A DNA stretch of 64,000 bases, taken from Bacteroidales bacterium. GTDB taxonomy: Bacteria; Bacteroidota; Bacteroidia; Bacteroidales; UBA932. Within the stretch, counting starts at the first letter, position 1; every line of letters begins with the position of its first letter. Below the pieces are notes generated by a model. That model searched no databases. It was not told the DNA's origin and saw only the letters and a list, made by a program, of their open reading frames with translations. Shown piece by piece: positions 42,285 to 56,748 of this stretch. The translations under genes and the position numbers were made by a program. The stretch is from assembly GCA_017477245.1 (NCBI GenBank), contig JAFUWY010000034.1:40515-104514 (forward strand). Reading direction: 5' to 3'.

Positions 42285-44660
42285 TCACTTGATTATCAAC
42301 AGCAGCTCCGCGTCGGGTAGTCCATCCGCCGAGGCGGTCACCCGCAGGTGGCCCGCCTCGCGCCCGGCCTGTACGACAGCCTGGGCTCGGCCCAGGAAGG
42401 TCGGTTTGTCCGCGCGCAGCTGTGCGCCGCCGTCGGCCGTGTCACCGTTGTCCATGCACAGGAAGCGGCCGGAGCCGGTCACGCGCACGCGCACAGGACG
42501 GTCGGTATCCGGCACGACGAGGCCCTGCGCATCCACCAGCTCGATATCGATATAGGAGAGGTCCTGGCCGTCGGCCGTCAGGTCGCTGCGGTCGGCGCGC
42601 AGGCGCAGGGCCACCGGTTCGCCGGCAGTCCGGAGTTCATCCGTCGCCACCAGGGTATCGCCGTCGTAGGCCTTCGCCACGACGGAACCCGGTTTGTACG
42701 GCGTATGCCAGACCACCGTATTGTTCGGATAGTCCTCCGTGCGGCGCATACCGAGGGATACCCCGCCCACGAAGAGCTCCACGCGCTCGCAGTTCGTGAA
42801 CACGTCGACCTGCATCATCTGGGGATTGTCATGACGCGGGAAATTCCAGTGCGAGACCAGCAGCGGCCAGGTCCACATGTCCTTGCCGCGGTCCAGCGGA
42901 GCCGAAGCATCCCGGACCGCAATCTTCACGACCGGCTCGTCCTTCCAGACCGCCCGGAAGAAGGCCGCCTGCGGTTTCTCCTGCATCATCATGTCATAGA
43001 TGCCCGTCGGCCATCCCTTGCTGGGCCAGCCGGAGGACTCTCCCCAGTAGTCGATGGCCGCCCACATGAAACACCCGAAGATGAAATCCCGGGAAGCATA
43101 GTCGTACCAGGGATTCCGTTCGATGTACTCGCGCATCTGCCCGCGCCCGGCGGAATAGTACGGGAAGACCTCGGAGCCGTAGATGATCCGGTCCGGGAAC
43201 TGCGCATGGTCCTCGTCGTAGAAAGGCTCCTGGTAGTTGTAACCCACGACTTCCACGGAGGCGTTGAAACCGTTCTTGTTGTAGGTGCGGTTGTAATCCG
43301 GCGAAGTGGTCACGGCCACCTTGCGGGTCGGGTCCAGCCGCTCGCATTCTGCGCGCAGCGCCTGCAACCGGGCGGTGCCGGCCCCCGTCCGGTCGCCTTG
43401 CTCCCGGGTCTCGTTGCCTACGCTCCATAGCACCACCGACGGGTGGTTGCGGTCACGGAGGACCATGGAGGCCAGGTCCCTGGCCCACCAGTCATCATAC
43501 CACTGCTCATAGTAACCGCTCTTCCATTTATCGAAAGATTCGTCGATCACCAGCATCCCGAGGCGGTCGCAGGCGTCCAGGAACTCCCGTGCCGGCGGAT
43601 TGTGGCTGCAACGGATGGCGTTGAACCCCGTCGCCTTCATCAGGGCGACGCGGCGTTCGTGGGCACGGTCCGGGATCGCCGCACCGAGCGAGCCGGCGTC
43701 CTGGTGGATGTCTCCGCCCTTCATCTTCACGCTACGCCCGTTCAGGAAGAAGCCCTTGTCGGGATCGAAGCGGATGTCGCGGATGCCGAACGGCGTCTCG
43801 TACCGGTCCACGACCGCCCCGCCCCGGCGCACGGTCGAGACCAGCGTATACAGCTGCGGGGCGTCGATATCCCAGAGCGCGGGTGCCTGCAGGGTGAACT
43901 CCTGCGGCAGCACGGCCTGCGCGCCTGCGGCCAGCGGCGCCTTGACCGTCGCCTTCGCGACCACACGCCCGGCGGGGTCGCGGAGTTCGCTGGTCAGCGA
44001 GACCTGCGCGGCCTTCACCCCGTCATTGACCACGGTCGTTTCCACGCGGACCTCCGCCCGGTCCGAACCGGCTGCCGGCGTGGTCACATAAGTGCCCCAC
44101 AGCCCGATATGGACGGGATCGGTCACGTTGAGCCAGACATGGCGGTAGATACCGCTTCCGGAGTACCAGCGGGAACTCGGGCAATCCGTATGATCCACCT
44201 TGACGGCCACCACGTTGTCCTGTCCGGGCAAGAGGTAATCCGTTATGTCATAAGCAAATGCCGTATAGCCATAGGGATGGAAGCCCACCTCCCGGCCGTT
44301 GACGTAGACCGTGGCGCGGTGATAGACCCCGTCGAACTCCAGGCTGACCCGCCGGCCCTTCCAGGCGGCGGGCACGGCAAAGGACTTGCGGTACCAGCCC
44401 AGACCGCCCTGCATGAAGCCCATCTGGGGTTTGCCCCCCTCCTGCGGGGACAGGTATGGAAGCGACAGGCTCCAATCATGGGGCAGTTGAACCGTGGTCC
44501 AGGACGCATCATCGAAGCCCGGGGCCTCGGCCCCGGCCGGAGCCGAGAGGGTGAATTTCCAGTCGAAATCAAAGCTTTGGTGCACGCGATCCGCAGCGCG
44601 GACCGTGCCGGCGTCCAGGCACAGCGCCAGCAGGGAGAGGACAAGGGGTCGTATTCTCAT
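42285..44660 (-). CDS. GH2 family beta-galactosidase-like glycoside hydrolase
   Basis: 791 residues with a signal peptide (LVLSLLALCLDAGTVRA). Same architecture as the GH2 at 5.3-7.8 kb: N-terminal sugar-binding domain (QLPHDWSL; GGLGWYRKSF), immunoglobulin domain, TIM barrel, then C-terminal beta domains. Acid/base Glu417 in SVGNE, nucleophile Glu497 in YGSE. The two GH2 proteins resemble each other in many motifs but are not near-identical, so an old duplication or separate recruitment is likely. Substrate unknown; beta-galactosidase is the default. -7 box TATTTTTG at 44692-44685 on the minus strand. Confidence 0.87.
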   Translation of the reverse strand: MRIRPLVLSLLALCLDAGTVRAADRVHQSFDFDWKFTLSAPAGAEAPGFDDASWTTVQLPHDWSLSLPYLSPQEGGKPQMGFMQGGLGWYRKSFAVPAAWKGRRVSLEFDGVYHRATVYVNGREVGFHPYGYTAFAYDITDYLLPGQDNVVAVKVDHTDCPSSRWYSGSGIYRHVWLNVTDPVHIGLWGTYVTTPAAGSDRAEVRVETTVVNDGVKAAQVSLTSELRDPAGRVVAKATVKAPLAAGAQAVLPQEFTLQAPALWDIDAPQLYTLVSTVRRGGAVVDRYETPFGIRDIRFDPDKGFFLNGRSVKMKGGDIHQDAGSLGAAIPDRAHERRVALMKATGFNAIRCSHNPPAREFLDACDRLGMLVIDESFDKWKSGYYEQWYDDWWARDLASMVLRDRNHPSVVLWSVGNETREQGDRTGAGTARLQALRAECERLDPTRKVAVTTSPDYNRTYNKNGFNASVEVVGYNYQEPFYDEDHAQFPDRIIYGSEVFPYYSAGRGQMREYIERNPWYDYASRDFIFGCFMWAAIDYWGESSGWPSKGWPTGIYDMMMQEKPQAAFFRAVWKDEPVVKIAVRDASAPLDRGKDMWTWPLLVSHWNFPRHDNPQMMQVDVFTNCERVELFVGGVSLGMRRTEDYPNNTVVWHTPYKPGSVVAKAYDGDTLVATDELRTAGEPVALRLRADRSDLTADGQDLSYIDIELVDAQGLVVPDTDRPVRVRVTGSGRFLCMDNGDTADGGAQLRADKPTFLGRAQAVVQAGREAGHLRVTASADGLPDAELLLIIK

Positions 44661-44717
44661 CAGATTACGGATTGGTTATCAGTACAAAAATAACAAAAAA
44701 ACATGACTTCCGATTGC

Positions 44718-44816
44718 CGTGAGACAGGCAGTGCCCTCCGGGAAGCATTTGCCCGGGTAGGGTCACCCGAACGGAGTGAGGGTGATTGCTTCCCGGAGGG
44801 CACTGCCTGCCTCACG
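44718..44816. repeat. Large inverted-repeat element B
   Basis: Arms 44718-44747 and 44787-44816: 30 bases, one mismatch (29 of 30 pair). A second stem, TCACCC (44763-44768) with GGGTGA (44780-44785), lies inside the 39-base interior, giving a nested cruciform. It lies in the 244-base gap between the divergent GH2 and purA genes, beyond both promoters. Confidence 0.8.
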
Positions 44817-44835
44817 CTGATTTCGGACAAGTAAA

Positions 44836-44867
44836 TTTGGGCAAGTCGGGAATAATCGCTATATTTA
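44836..44867 (+). promoter_or_regulatory. purA promoter
   Basis: TTTG (44836-44839), 20 bases, then TATATTTA (44860-44867); the -7 box deviates only in its last base. A second -7-like box TAAATTTG at 44832-44839 overlaps it. Confidence 0.5.
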
Positions 44868-44904
44868 TCGTTTGGAACAAACAATCGCATTAATTATTGT
44901 TGCA

Positions 44905-46170
44905 ATGAAGAAAATAGACGTCGTGCTCGGGCTCCAGTGGGGCGACGAAGGCAAAGGCAAGGTGGTCGATGTCCTGACCCCGAATTACAAAGTGATTGCA
45001 CGCTTCCAGGGCGGCCCCAACGCCGGCCATTCCCTGGTCTTCGACGGCGACGGATTCGTCCTCCACACCGTCCCCTCCGGCATTTTCCGCCAGGACTCCG
45101 TCAACGTGATCGGCAACGGCGTCGTCATCGACCCCGTGATCCTGATGGACGAGATCCGCGCCATCGAGCAGAAGGCCGGCGACATCACCGGCAAGCTGCT
45201 GATCTCCAAGCGCGCCCACCTGATCCTCCCCACGCACCGCATGCTCGACGCCGCGAGCGAAGCCGCCAAGGGCAAGGGCAAGATCGGCTCCACCCTCAAG
45301 GGCATCGGTCCGACCTACATGGACAAGACCGGCCGCAACGGCCTGCGCATCGGCGACATCCTGTCCCCGGAGTTCCAGGACCGCTACGACGCCCTCAAGC
45401 AGAAGCACTTCGGGCTGCTCTCGCAGTACGACTTCGAATATGACATCACCGAATACGAGAAGCAGTGGATGCAGGCCGTGGAGGCCCTGAAACGCTTCAC
45501 CTTCATCGAGAGCGAACTCGTCGTCAACGAATACCTCGACAACGATGTCCCCGTGCTCGCCGAAGGCGCCCAGGGCTCGATGCTCGACATCGACTTCGGC
45601 ACCTACCCGTTCGTGACCTCCTCCAACACCATGGCCGCCGGCGTCTGCACCGGCCTTGGCGTGGCCCCGAACCGCGTGGGCAAGGTCATGGGCATCTTCA
45701 AGGCCTACTGCACCCGCGTGGGCAGCGGCCCCTTCCCGACCGAGCTCTTCGACGAGACCGGCGAGAACCTCCGCAAGATCGGTCACGAATTCGGCGCCAC
45801 GACGGGCCGCCCGCGCCGCTGCGGCTGGCTCGACCTCGTCGCGCTGAAGTATGCCGTGATGATGAACGGCGTGAGCGAGCTCATCATGATGAAGGCCGAC
45901 GTGCTCAACTGCTTCAAGACCGTCAAGGTCTGCACTGCCTATGAGATCGCCGGCAAGCAGGTCAGCTACTTCCCCTTCGAGAGCGGCGAGCAGGTCACGC
46001 CCGTCTACAAGGAGTTCCCCGGCTGGGACTGCGACATCTGCGGCGTCCGCGAGTACCAGGATTTCCCGCAAGCGTTCAAGGACTACGTCGCCTTCATCGA
46101 GCAGGAGACCGGCTGCCCCGTCAAGATCATCTCCGTCGGCCCCGACCGCAAGGAGATCGTCCTGCGGTAG
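44905..46170 (+). CDS. purA: Adenylosuccinate synthetase
   Basis: 421 residues from the ATG at 44905 (an earlier in-frame ATG at 44872 would add an unlikely leader). Catalyses GTP-dependent joining of IMP and aspartate in AMP synthesis. The GTP-binding loop GLQWGDEGKGK occupies 9-19; GPNAGHSLV, HRMLDAASE, GSTLKGIGPTYMDKTGRNG, EGAQGSMLDIDFGTYPFVTSS, and TTGRPRRCGWLDLV follow as in all PurA proteins. Ends at a strong terminator, facing purB, the next enzyme in the pathway. Confidence 0.97.
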   Translation: MKKIDVVLGLQWGDEGKGKVVDVLTPNYKVIARFQGGPNAGHSLVFDGDGFVLHTVPSGIFRQDSVNVIGNGVVIDPVILMDEIRAIEQKAGDITGKLLISKRAHLILPTHRMLDAASEAAKGKGKIGSTLKGIGPTYMDKTGRNGLRIGDILSPEFQDRYDALKQKHFGLLSQYDFEYDITEYEKQWMQAVEALKRFTFIESELVVNEYLDNDVPVLAEGAQGSMLDIDFGTYPFVTSSNTMAAGVCTGLGVAPNRVGKVMGIFKAYCTRVGSGPFPTELFDETGENLRKIGHEFGATTGRPRRCGWLDLVALKYAVMMNGVSELIMMKADVLNCFKTVKVCTAYEIAGKQVSYFPFESGEQVTPVYKEFPGWDCDICGVREYQDFPQAFKDYVAFIEQETGCPVKIISVGPDRKEIVLR

Positions 46171-46186
46171 GAGTGGAATGTTACAT

Positions 46187-46218
46187 AAAAGGGCCCCGGA
46201 GCAGTCCGGGGCCCTTTT
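46187..46218. terminator. Bidirectional terminator between purA and purB
   Basis: AAAAGGGCCCCGGA (46187-46200) pairs perfectly with TCCGGGGCCCTTTT (46205-46218), with loop GCAG. The 14-bp stem carries U-tracts in both directions. Confidence 0.9.
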
Positions 46219-46239
46219 GCGTAGTCGGCAGTCCCTGTG

Positions 46240-47535
46240 CTACAGGATACCCACCCGACGGAAGATGTAGTCGACGTTCTTGAAGTAGTACTCCAGGGTG
46301 AAGCAGGCGGCGAGCTCCTCCTCGGAGAGCTGCCCCATCACCTTCTCGCTGCCCTTCAGGAGCGTCTGGTAGTCAAGTCCTTCCGACCAGGCCTTCATGG
46401 CGATGGGCTGGACGGTATCGTAGGCCTCCTCGCGGGACAGGCCCTTGCCGATCAGGGCGTTCATCACGCGCTGGGCGAAGATCACGCCGTTGGTGCGCCA
46501 GATGTTCTTGATCATGTTCTCCGGATAGACCGTCAGGTTCTCGAGGATCCCCTTGAAGCGGGTGAGCATGTAGTCGAGCAGTTCCGTGGCGTCCGGCAGG
46601 ATGATGCGCTCGGTGGAGGAGTGGGAGATGTCCCGTTCGTGCCACAGGGCGACGTTCTCGCAGGAAGCGGAGGCGTAGCCGCGCATCACGCGGGCGCAGC
46701 CGCAGATGTTCTCGCTGCTGATCGGGTTGCGCTTGTGCGGCATGGCGCTCGACCCCTTCTGGCCCTTGCGGAAAGCCTCCTCGGCCTCGCGGACCTCTGT
46801 CCGCTGGAGGTTGCGCACCTCGAAGGCCATCTGCTCCAGGGTGGAGGCGATGACGGCGAGCGTGGCGATGTAGAAGGCGTGGCGGTCGCGCTGCAGGACC
46901 TGCGTGGAGATGTCGGCGGAATGGATGCCGAGCTTGTCGCATACGTAGTCCTGGATGAACGGCGGGATGTTGGCGAAATTGCCCACGGCGCCGCTCATCT
47001 TGCCGGCCTCGACGCCGGCGGAGGCGTATTTGAAGCGGTCGATGTTGCGCTTCATCTCCTCGTACCAGAGCGCCCACTTGAGGCCGAAGCTCGTGATGTC
47101 GGCGTGGATGCCGTGCGTGCGGCCGATGCAGGGGGTGTCCTTGAACTCCAGGGCGCGCTTCTTCAGCACGGCGAGGAAGTCCTCCAGGTCCTTCAGGAGG
47201 ATGGCGTCCGCCTGCTTGAGCAGGTAGCCGTTGGCGGTGTCCACCACATCCGTGGAGGTCAGGCCGTAGTGGACCCACTTGCGCTCCTCGCCGAGGCTCT
47301 CGGAGACGGCGCGTGTGAAGGCCACCACGTCGTGGCGGGTCTGCTCCTCGATCTCCTGGATGCGCTTCACTTCGAAACGGGCATGGGCGCGGATCTTTTC
47401 CACATCCTCCGCCGGTATGACGCCCAGCTCGCTCCAGGCGGCGCAGGACAGGATCTCCACCTGCAGGTAGGCGTTGAACTTGTTCTCTTCGGTCCAGACG
47501 TCCCGCATCACCTTGCGGGAATAACGCTCGATCAT
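46240..47535 (-). CDS. purB: Adenylosuccinate lyase
   Basis: 431 residues. Splits adenylosuccinate to AMP and SAICAR to AICAR, so works in both branches of purine synthesis. Fumarase/aspartase-superfamily signature [12 protein letters not shown] is clear, with [20 protein letters not shown] and [13 protein letters not shown]. The start [14 protein letters not shown] is the conserved N-terminus. Follows purC by 8 bases on the same strand; the two form an operon. Confidence 0.96.
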   Translation of the reverse strand: MIERYSRKVMRDVWTEENKFNAYLQVEILSCAAWSELGVIPAEDVEKIRAHARFEVKRIQEIEEQTRHDVVAFTRAVSESLGEERKWVHYGLTSTDVVDTANGYLLKQADAILLKDLEDFLAVLKKRALEFKDTPCIGRTHGIHADITSFGLKWALWYEEMKRNIDRFKYASAGVEAGKMSGAVGNFANIPPFIQDYVCDKLGIHSADISTQVLQRDRHAFYIATLAVIASTLEQMAFEVRNLQRTEVREAEEAFRKGQKGSSAMPHKRNPISSENICGCARVMRGYASASCENVALWHERDISHSSTERIILPDATELLDYMLTRFKGILENLTVYPENMIKNIWRTNGVIFAQRVMNALIGKGLSREEAYDTVQPIAMKAWSEGLDYQTLLKGSEKVMGQLSEEELAACFTLEYYFKNVDYIFRRVGIL

Positions 47536-47543
47536 AGGGCTCT

Positions 47544-48485
47544 CTATTTGTTAAGGAATGCGTTGATGTTCTTCTCGATGCGGGCGGCGGCGTCCTCCTC
47601 GGCGGCCGGGGAGAACTTCTCGCCCGTGATGTGCTCGTAGAGCTCGACATAGCGGTCGGTGATGCCCGCGACGACCTCGTCGGTCATCTCCGGCACCTGC
47701 TGTCCGGCCTGGCCCTGGAAGCCGCCGGCCATCAGCCACTCGCGCACGAACTCCTTGGAAAGCTGCTTCTGGCGCTCGCCGCGGGCGAGGCGCTCCTCGT
47801 ACCCTTCGGCGTAGAAATAGCGGGAAGAATCGGGCGTATGGATCTCGTCCATCAGGATGATGCGGCCGTCGCGCTTGCCGAATTCGTACTTGGTGTCCAC
47901 AAGGATCAGGCCCTTGCAGGCCGCGATCTCCGTGCCGCGCGCGAACAGGGCGCGGGTATACTGTTCCAACTGCTCGTAGTCCTCGCGGGACACGATGCCC
48001 TGGGCGATGATCTCTTCCTTGCTGATGTCCTCGTCGTGGCCCTCGGCCGCCTTGGTGGTCGGCGTGATGATGGGCTCGGGGAACTTCTGGTTCTCCACCA
48101 TCCCGTCGGGCAGGGCGACGCCGCAGAGGGTGCGCTTGCCGGATTTGTACTCACGCCAGGCGTGGCCCGTGAGGTAGCCGCGGATCACCATCTCGACCTT
48201 GAAGGGCTCGCAGCGCCAGCCGATCGTAGCCATCGGATCGACCTCGGCGACCTTCCAGTTCGGAATGATGTCGGCCGTGGCATCCAGGAATTTGGAGGCG
48301 ATCTGGTTGAGGACCTGGCCCTTGTAGGGAATGCCCTTCGGCAGGACGACGTCGAAGGCGGAGATGCGGTCGGTGGCGACCATGACGAGATAATCGGAGC
48401 CGATGCTGTAGACATCGCGGACCTTGCCGGTGTACTTGGCGACCTGTCCGGGGAAATGGAAATCGGTGCTGAGGATGGCTTTCAT
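47544..48485 (-). CDS. purC: SAICAR synthetase
   Basis: 313 residues from [14 protein letters not shown] at 48485. The ORF extends upstream over the divergent gene's start, without support. Joins CAIR and aspartate using ATP. Signatures: [45 protein letters not shown], and [10 protein letters not shown] with a catalytic Asp. Like other Bacteroidota, the protein is longer than the bacterial-typical 240 residues and resembles the eukaryotic/plant length class. First gene of purC-purB; candidate -7 box TAACTTCG at 48516-48509. Confidence 0.94.
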   Translation of the reverse strand: MKAILSTDFHFPGQVAKYTGKVRDVYSIGSDYLVMVATDRISAFDVVLPKGIPYKGQVLNQIASKFLDATADIIPNWKVAEVDPMATIGWRCEPFKVEMVIRGYLTGHAWREYKSGKRTLCGVALPDGMVENQKFPEPIITPTTKAAEGHDEDISKEEIIAQGIVSREDYEQLEQYTRALFARGTEIAACKGLILVDTKYEFGKRDGRIILMDEIHTPDSSRYFYAEGYEERLARGERQKQLSKEFVREWLMAGGFQGQAGQQVPEMTDEVVAGITDRYVELYEHITGEKFSPAAEEDAAARIEKNINAFLNK

Positions 48486-48524
48486 AACGGTATTTGAGAT
48501 TGTGGGCACGAAGTTACAAAATGT

Positions 48525-48556
48525 TTTGCATTTCTCTCGGTTTGACCGTAATTTTG
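48525..48556 (+). promoter_or_regulatory. Promoter of the radical SAM gene, probably leaderless
   Basis: TTTG (48525-48528), exactly 20 bases, then TAATTTTG (48549-48556). The ATG starts 5 bases after the -7 box, about where transcription should begin. Confidence 0.65.
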
Positions 48557-48561
48557 TCCGC

Positions 48562-49317
48562 ATGATTCGCGAAGAAACGGTATTCGGTCCGATCCGCAGC
48601 CGCCGGCTGGGATCCTCGCTCGGCATCAACCTGTTGCCGCGCCACGGCAAGGTCTGCACCTTCGACTGCATCTACTGCGAGTGCGGGTGGAACAAGGACG
48701 GGCGCGACGACCAGGTCCTGCCCACGGCCGCCGAGGTCCGCTCGGCCCTCGAGGACAAGCTGGCCGCCTGCATGCTCGAAGGCACGCCGATCGACTCGAT
48801 CACCTTCTCGGGCGACGGCGAGCCGACCCTCAACCCGGAATTCCCCCGCATCATCGAGGACACGCTCCGGCTGCGCGACACCTACTATCCGGACGCCAAG
48901 GTCTCGGTCCTGTCCAACGCCACGCGCGTCCATGTCCCCGAAATCGCCGCCGCGCTCCGCAAGGTCGACAACCCCATCCTCAAGATCGACGCGCCGACCG
49001 ATGCGCTGATCGCGAGAATCGACCACCCCGCCCCCGGCTACCGGCTGGAGCGGGTCCTGGAGGCCCTGCGCGGCTTCCACGGGGATTTCGTGCTCCAGAC
49101 CATGTTCCTGCGCAGCCCGGACTTCGACTCCTCCAGTCCCGAAGTGCTCGAAGGCTGGATGGACATCGTCCGGGACCTCCGCCCCCGCCAGGTCATGGTC
49201 TACACCATCGACCGCCCCACCCCTGCGCAGGGGCTGGAGAAATTCACGGCCGCGCAGATGCGCGCCCTGGTGCAGCCGCTGATCGACGAGGGATTCCGCA
49301 TCGACATCAAAGGTTGA
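48562..49317 (+). CDS. Radical SAM protein
   Basis: 251 residues from [10 protein letters not shown] at 48562; the ORF runs upstream into the purC promoter area, without support. Cluster ligands CTFDCIYC (Cys32, Cys36, Cys39), then a G-x-GEPT box ([12 protein letters not shown]). These are typical of the small radical SAM group related to YfkA/MJ0683-type or molybdenum/wybutosine-like enzymes. The opening [20 protein letters not shown] is conserved in many Bacteroidota, and often annotated only as radical SAM protein. No partner gene is obvious. Confidence 0.88.
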   Translation: MIREETVFGPIRSRRLGSSLGINLLPRHGKVCTFDCIYCECGWNKDGRDDQVLPTAAEVRSALEDKLAACMLEGTPIDSITFSGDGEPTLNPEFPRIIEDTLRLRDTYYPDAKVSVLSNATRVHVPEIAAALRKVDNPILKIDAPTDALIARIDHPAPGYRLERVLEALRGFHGDFVLQTMFLRSPDFDSSSPEVLEGWMDIVRDLRPRQVMVYTIDRPTPAQGLEKFTAAQMRALVQPLIDEGFRIDIKG

Positions 49318-49390
49318 CGGCCCGGCTGGTTTTTTCGGATTTTTTCGCTTACTTTGTATAGTGAGCTAGAATATCCAATTAACCGCATAG

Positions 49391-54251
<4,861 letters not shown>

Positions 54252-54267
54252 CGCCGTCCCTTGCGAC

Positions 54268-54312
54268 AAGGAAGCGGGGTGCGGACCGATCGGTCCTGCA
54301 CCCCGCTTCCTT
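54268..54312. terminator. Bidirectional terminator with nested palindrome
   Basis: AAGGAAGCGGGGTGC (54268-54282) pairs with GCACCCCGCTTCCTT (54298-54312), 15 of 15; the loop itself holds the perfect palindrome GACCGATCGGTC (54284-54295). Serves the LacZ gene and the convergent HTH operon. Confidence 0.85.
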
Positions 54313-54332
54313 CATTTCAGGCATCCGGCCGC

Positions 54333-54539
54333 TTATTCGTCCGGGCGGTATTCGAGCAAGTCACCGGGCTGGCAGTCCAGTGCCTGACAGAGGGCTTCAA
54401 GCGTGGAGAAGCGGATGGCCTTGGCCTTGCCGGTCTTGAGGATCGAGAGGTTTGCAGCTGTGATCCCCACGCGCTGGGCGAGTTCCCCGGAGGACATCTT
54501 CCTCCGGGCGAGCATCACATCTACATTGATGACGATCAT
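54333..54539 (-). CDS. Small Cro/C1-type (XRE) HTH regulator
   Basis: 68 residues. The whole protein is one helix-turn-helix domain: VNVDVMLARRKMSSGELAQRVGITAANLSILKTGKAKAIRFSTLEALCQALDCQPGDLLEY, the typical XRE pattern, similar to the YozG-like small regulators. Third gene of an operon with the NfeD-like and flotillin-like genes: it begins 5 bases after the flotillin stop. Its link to a membrane-microdomain operon is unusual, and its target is unknown. Confidence 0.88.
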   Translation of the reverse strand: MIVINVDVMLARRKMSSGELAQRVGITAANLSILKTGKAKAIRFSTLEALCQALDCQPGDLLEYRPDE

Positions 54540-54544
54540 GGCCG

Positions 54545-55945
54545 CTACTCCTCCGCTTTGGGTTCCTCCGCCGGAGCCTCGGGCGTGCCCTTGAGATAGT
54601 TCGGCAGGCTCATGCCGGCCATCTTGAGCAGGTCCTCAAGCGGCGGGACGGAGCCCATCAGGCCGGACACGAAGTTGGCCGTGGCGGTCTTGCCGTTCTC
54701 GCCCTTGCCGCCGTCCCAGACGGTGACCTTGTCGATGTTGATGCCCTTGACGGCCTCGACCTGCGTCTTGACGAGTTCGGGCAGCTTGTCGGTGATCAGC
54801 ATCGTGATGGCCTGCTGGGCGTCGCCGCCGGCAGCCGCGACGAGCTGGCCGAAACCTTCCGCCTGCTTGGCGAGGATCTCGAGCGTACCGCGGGCCTGGG
54901 CGTCCATCTTGGCGAAGATGGCGTCGGCCTCACCCTTGGCGAGCCGGCGGGCGCGCTCGGCCTCGGCTTCCGCCTCGATGATGAGTTTCTCCTTCTCGAT
55001 CTGGGCGGCCACGACCACGTTGGCCTGCTGGGTGGCCTTCTCGCGCTCGGCGCGGGCGATTTCGGCGTCGCGCTCGCTCTTGTAGGCCTCCTCGAGGGCC
55101 TTGGCGGCCTGCACCTTCTCGGCCGCGACGGCCAGGCGCTCGGCCTCGGCCTGCTTCTCGCGGCGCTGGGCGTCGGACTGGGCGATGGCGATCTTGGAGC
55201 TGTTCTCTCCCTCGACGGCCTTGGCGTTGGCGAGGGCGGTATTGATACGGGTGTCGCGGCTGGTCTCGGCGATGCGGATGTCCTTGTCCCGGTCGGCTTC
55301 GGCCTTGCCGATCTCACCGTAGCGGTTCTGCTCGGCGACGCTCTTCTTGGCGTCGTTGATGGCCTTGGCGGCGGCTTCCTTGCCGAGGGCCTCGATGTAG
55401 CCGGACTCGTCGCGGATATCGGTCACGTTGACGTTGATGAGCTTCAGGCCGATCTTGCGGAGCTCCGCCTCGACGTTCTGGCTGACGGCGGCGAGGAACT
55501 TGTCGCGGTCGGCGTTGATCTCCTCGATGTCCATCGTGGCGATCACCAGACGCAGCTGGCCGAAGAGGATATCGGTGGCGATGCCCCGGATCTCGTCCTG
55601 CGAGAGTCCGAGCAGGCGCTCGGCGGCGTTGGTCATCACCTCGGGCTCGGTGGAGATACCGACGGTGAAGCGGCAGGGCACGTCCACGCGGATATTCTGC
55701 TTGGAGAGGGCGTTGGTGAGGTTGCACTCGATGGAGATCGGGTTGAGGTCCAGGAACTGGTAGCTCTGGAAGACAGGCCAGATGAAGGCGGCGCCGCCGT
55801 GGATACACTTGGCCGAGGCGTCGCGGCCGGTCTTACCGTAGATGACGAGCACCTTGTCGGAAGGGCAGCGCTTGTAGCGGGCGAGGATGGCCGTGAAGGT
55901 CACGAAGAGCACGCCCACGATGATGAGGATGACGTAGAGTTCCAT
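54545..55945 (-). CDS. Flotillin-like SPFH membrane protein
   Basis: 466 residues. One N-terminal membrane hairpin/helix (VILIIVGVLFVTFTAILARY), an SPFH domain (residues about 25-210) with ALSKQNIRVDVPCRFTVGIS, then a long Ala/Glu/Lys-rich coiled coil (215-370) with repeated EAEAERA units, and a C-terminal region. Matches YuaG/FloT flotillins that organise membrane microdomains. It lies directly downstream of an NfeD-like YuaF-type gene, as in many bacteria. The basis of the call is domain order plus neighbours. Confidence 0.92.
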   Translation of the reverse strand: MELYVILIIVGVLFVTFTAILARYKRCPSDKVLVIYGKTGRDASAKCIHGGAAFIWPVFQSYQFLDLNPISIECNLTNALSKQNIRVDVPCRFTVGISTEPEVMTNAAERLLGLSQDEIRGIATDILFGQLRLVIATMDIEEINADRDKFLAAVSQNVEAELRKIGLKLINVNVTDIRDESGYIEALGKEAAAKAINDAKKSVAEQNRYGEIGKAEADRDKDIRIAETSRDTRINTALANAKAVEGENSSKIAIAQSDAQRREKQAEAERLAVAAEKVQAAKALEEAYKSERDAEIARAEREKATQQANVVVAAQIEKEKLIIEAEAEAERARRLAKGEADAIFAKMDAQARGTLEILAKQAEGFGQLVAAAGGDAQQAITMLITDKLPELVKTQVEAVKGINIDKVTVWDGGKGENGKTATANFVSGLMGSVPPLEDLLKMAGMSLPNYLKGTPEAPAEEPKAEE

Positions 55946-55960
55946 ATTCGTAAGGGGTTG

Positions 55961-56617
55961 TTAGATGATGATTGAATTCAGTTCTTCGACGAGCAGGGTC
56001 GTGGGGCTGATCACCTCCACCACCCGGATGCGGGTGCCGGTCTTGAGGGCCGGGCCGTCCGTGAGGGCTTCATATTCCCGCACGGAATTGTTGATGGTGA
56101 TCTGGACCTTGCCCGCGCCGGCTCGCTCGCCCGGGATGGTCAGGTAGACCGAGCCCTGGCAGTCCACGGCGGACTTGTAGACGTTGATGGTGCCGGACTC
56201 CTGCATGCCGGTGAGCCACTTGAAGAGGAGCATCACGGCCGCGACCAGCAGGACGCCCACGAAGATGGCGACCAGCAGCCGCAGCGGCGTGGAGGGGATG
56301 CTGTCCTGCAGCAGGATGGCGGTCCACCCGAAGCCGAGCAGGAAATTGATCAGGTTGCGGAAAGTCAGCAGGTTCATGCCGCCGCCGGCGTGGGTGGCGT
56401 CATGGCCGGAGACATCGTGCGCGCCCGCATCGACGGCACCGTCGGCGATGTCGCCGGGCATGTCGGCGTCGAAGTCGGAGTTGATGTCGAAATCGCCGTC
56501 CCCGGCCGCGCCGAGGAAGGTCATCACCGTCTGGATGACGAAAACGAGGGAAGCCGACAGGGTCACGGCCCAGAGGACTTTCATCGCAGGTTCAAGGGAG
56601 GTCCACCATTCAGTCAT
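55961..56617 (-). CDS. NfeD/YuaF-like membrane protein
   Basis: 218 residues. One helix near residue 15-37, an acidic Asp/Gly/Ala-rich loop (40-75), two further membrane segments (about 85-130), then a C-terminal OB-fold domain (SAVDCQGSVYLTIPGERAGAGKVQITI ... TRIRVVEVISPTTLLVE). This is the YuaF arrangement, the usual partner of flotillin YuaG. Gene starts the three-gene unit, with 15 bases to the flotillin gene. Confidence 0.85.
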   Translation of the reverse strand: MTEWWTSLEPAMKVLWAVTLSASLVFVIQTVMTFLGAAGDGDFDINSDFDADMPGDIADGAVDAGAHDVSGHDATHAGGGMNLLTFRNLINFLLGFGWTAILLQDSIPSTPLRLLVAIFVGVLLVAAVMLLFKWLTGMQESGTINVYKSAVDCQGSVYLTIPGERAGAGKVQITINNSVREYEALTDGPALKTGTRIRVVEVISPTTLLVEELNSIII

Positions 56618-56640
56618 AATACAATCAGGTTTTGTTTCTG

Positions 56641-56648
56641 CAAATATA
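56641..56648 (-). promoter_or_regulatory. -7 box for the NfeD-flotillin-HTH operon
   Basis: TATATTTG on the minus strand, 23 bases before the ATG at 56617. The flanking 56649-56700 stretch is very A/T-rich with two copies of TTTTTATTGAAA, possibly an UP-like or bent region. Confidence 0.5.
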
Positions 56649-56748
56649 TAAATTTTTATTGAAAAACAATATATTTTTATTGAAATTTTGATTCTTTTTC
56701 AAACCGGCCCGGACATCTCATGGATTCACGCATTTATTTCGTATCTTT

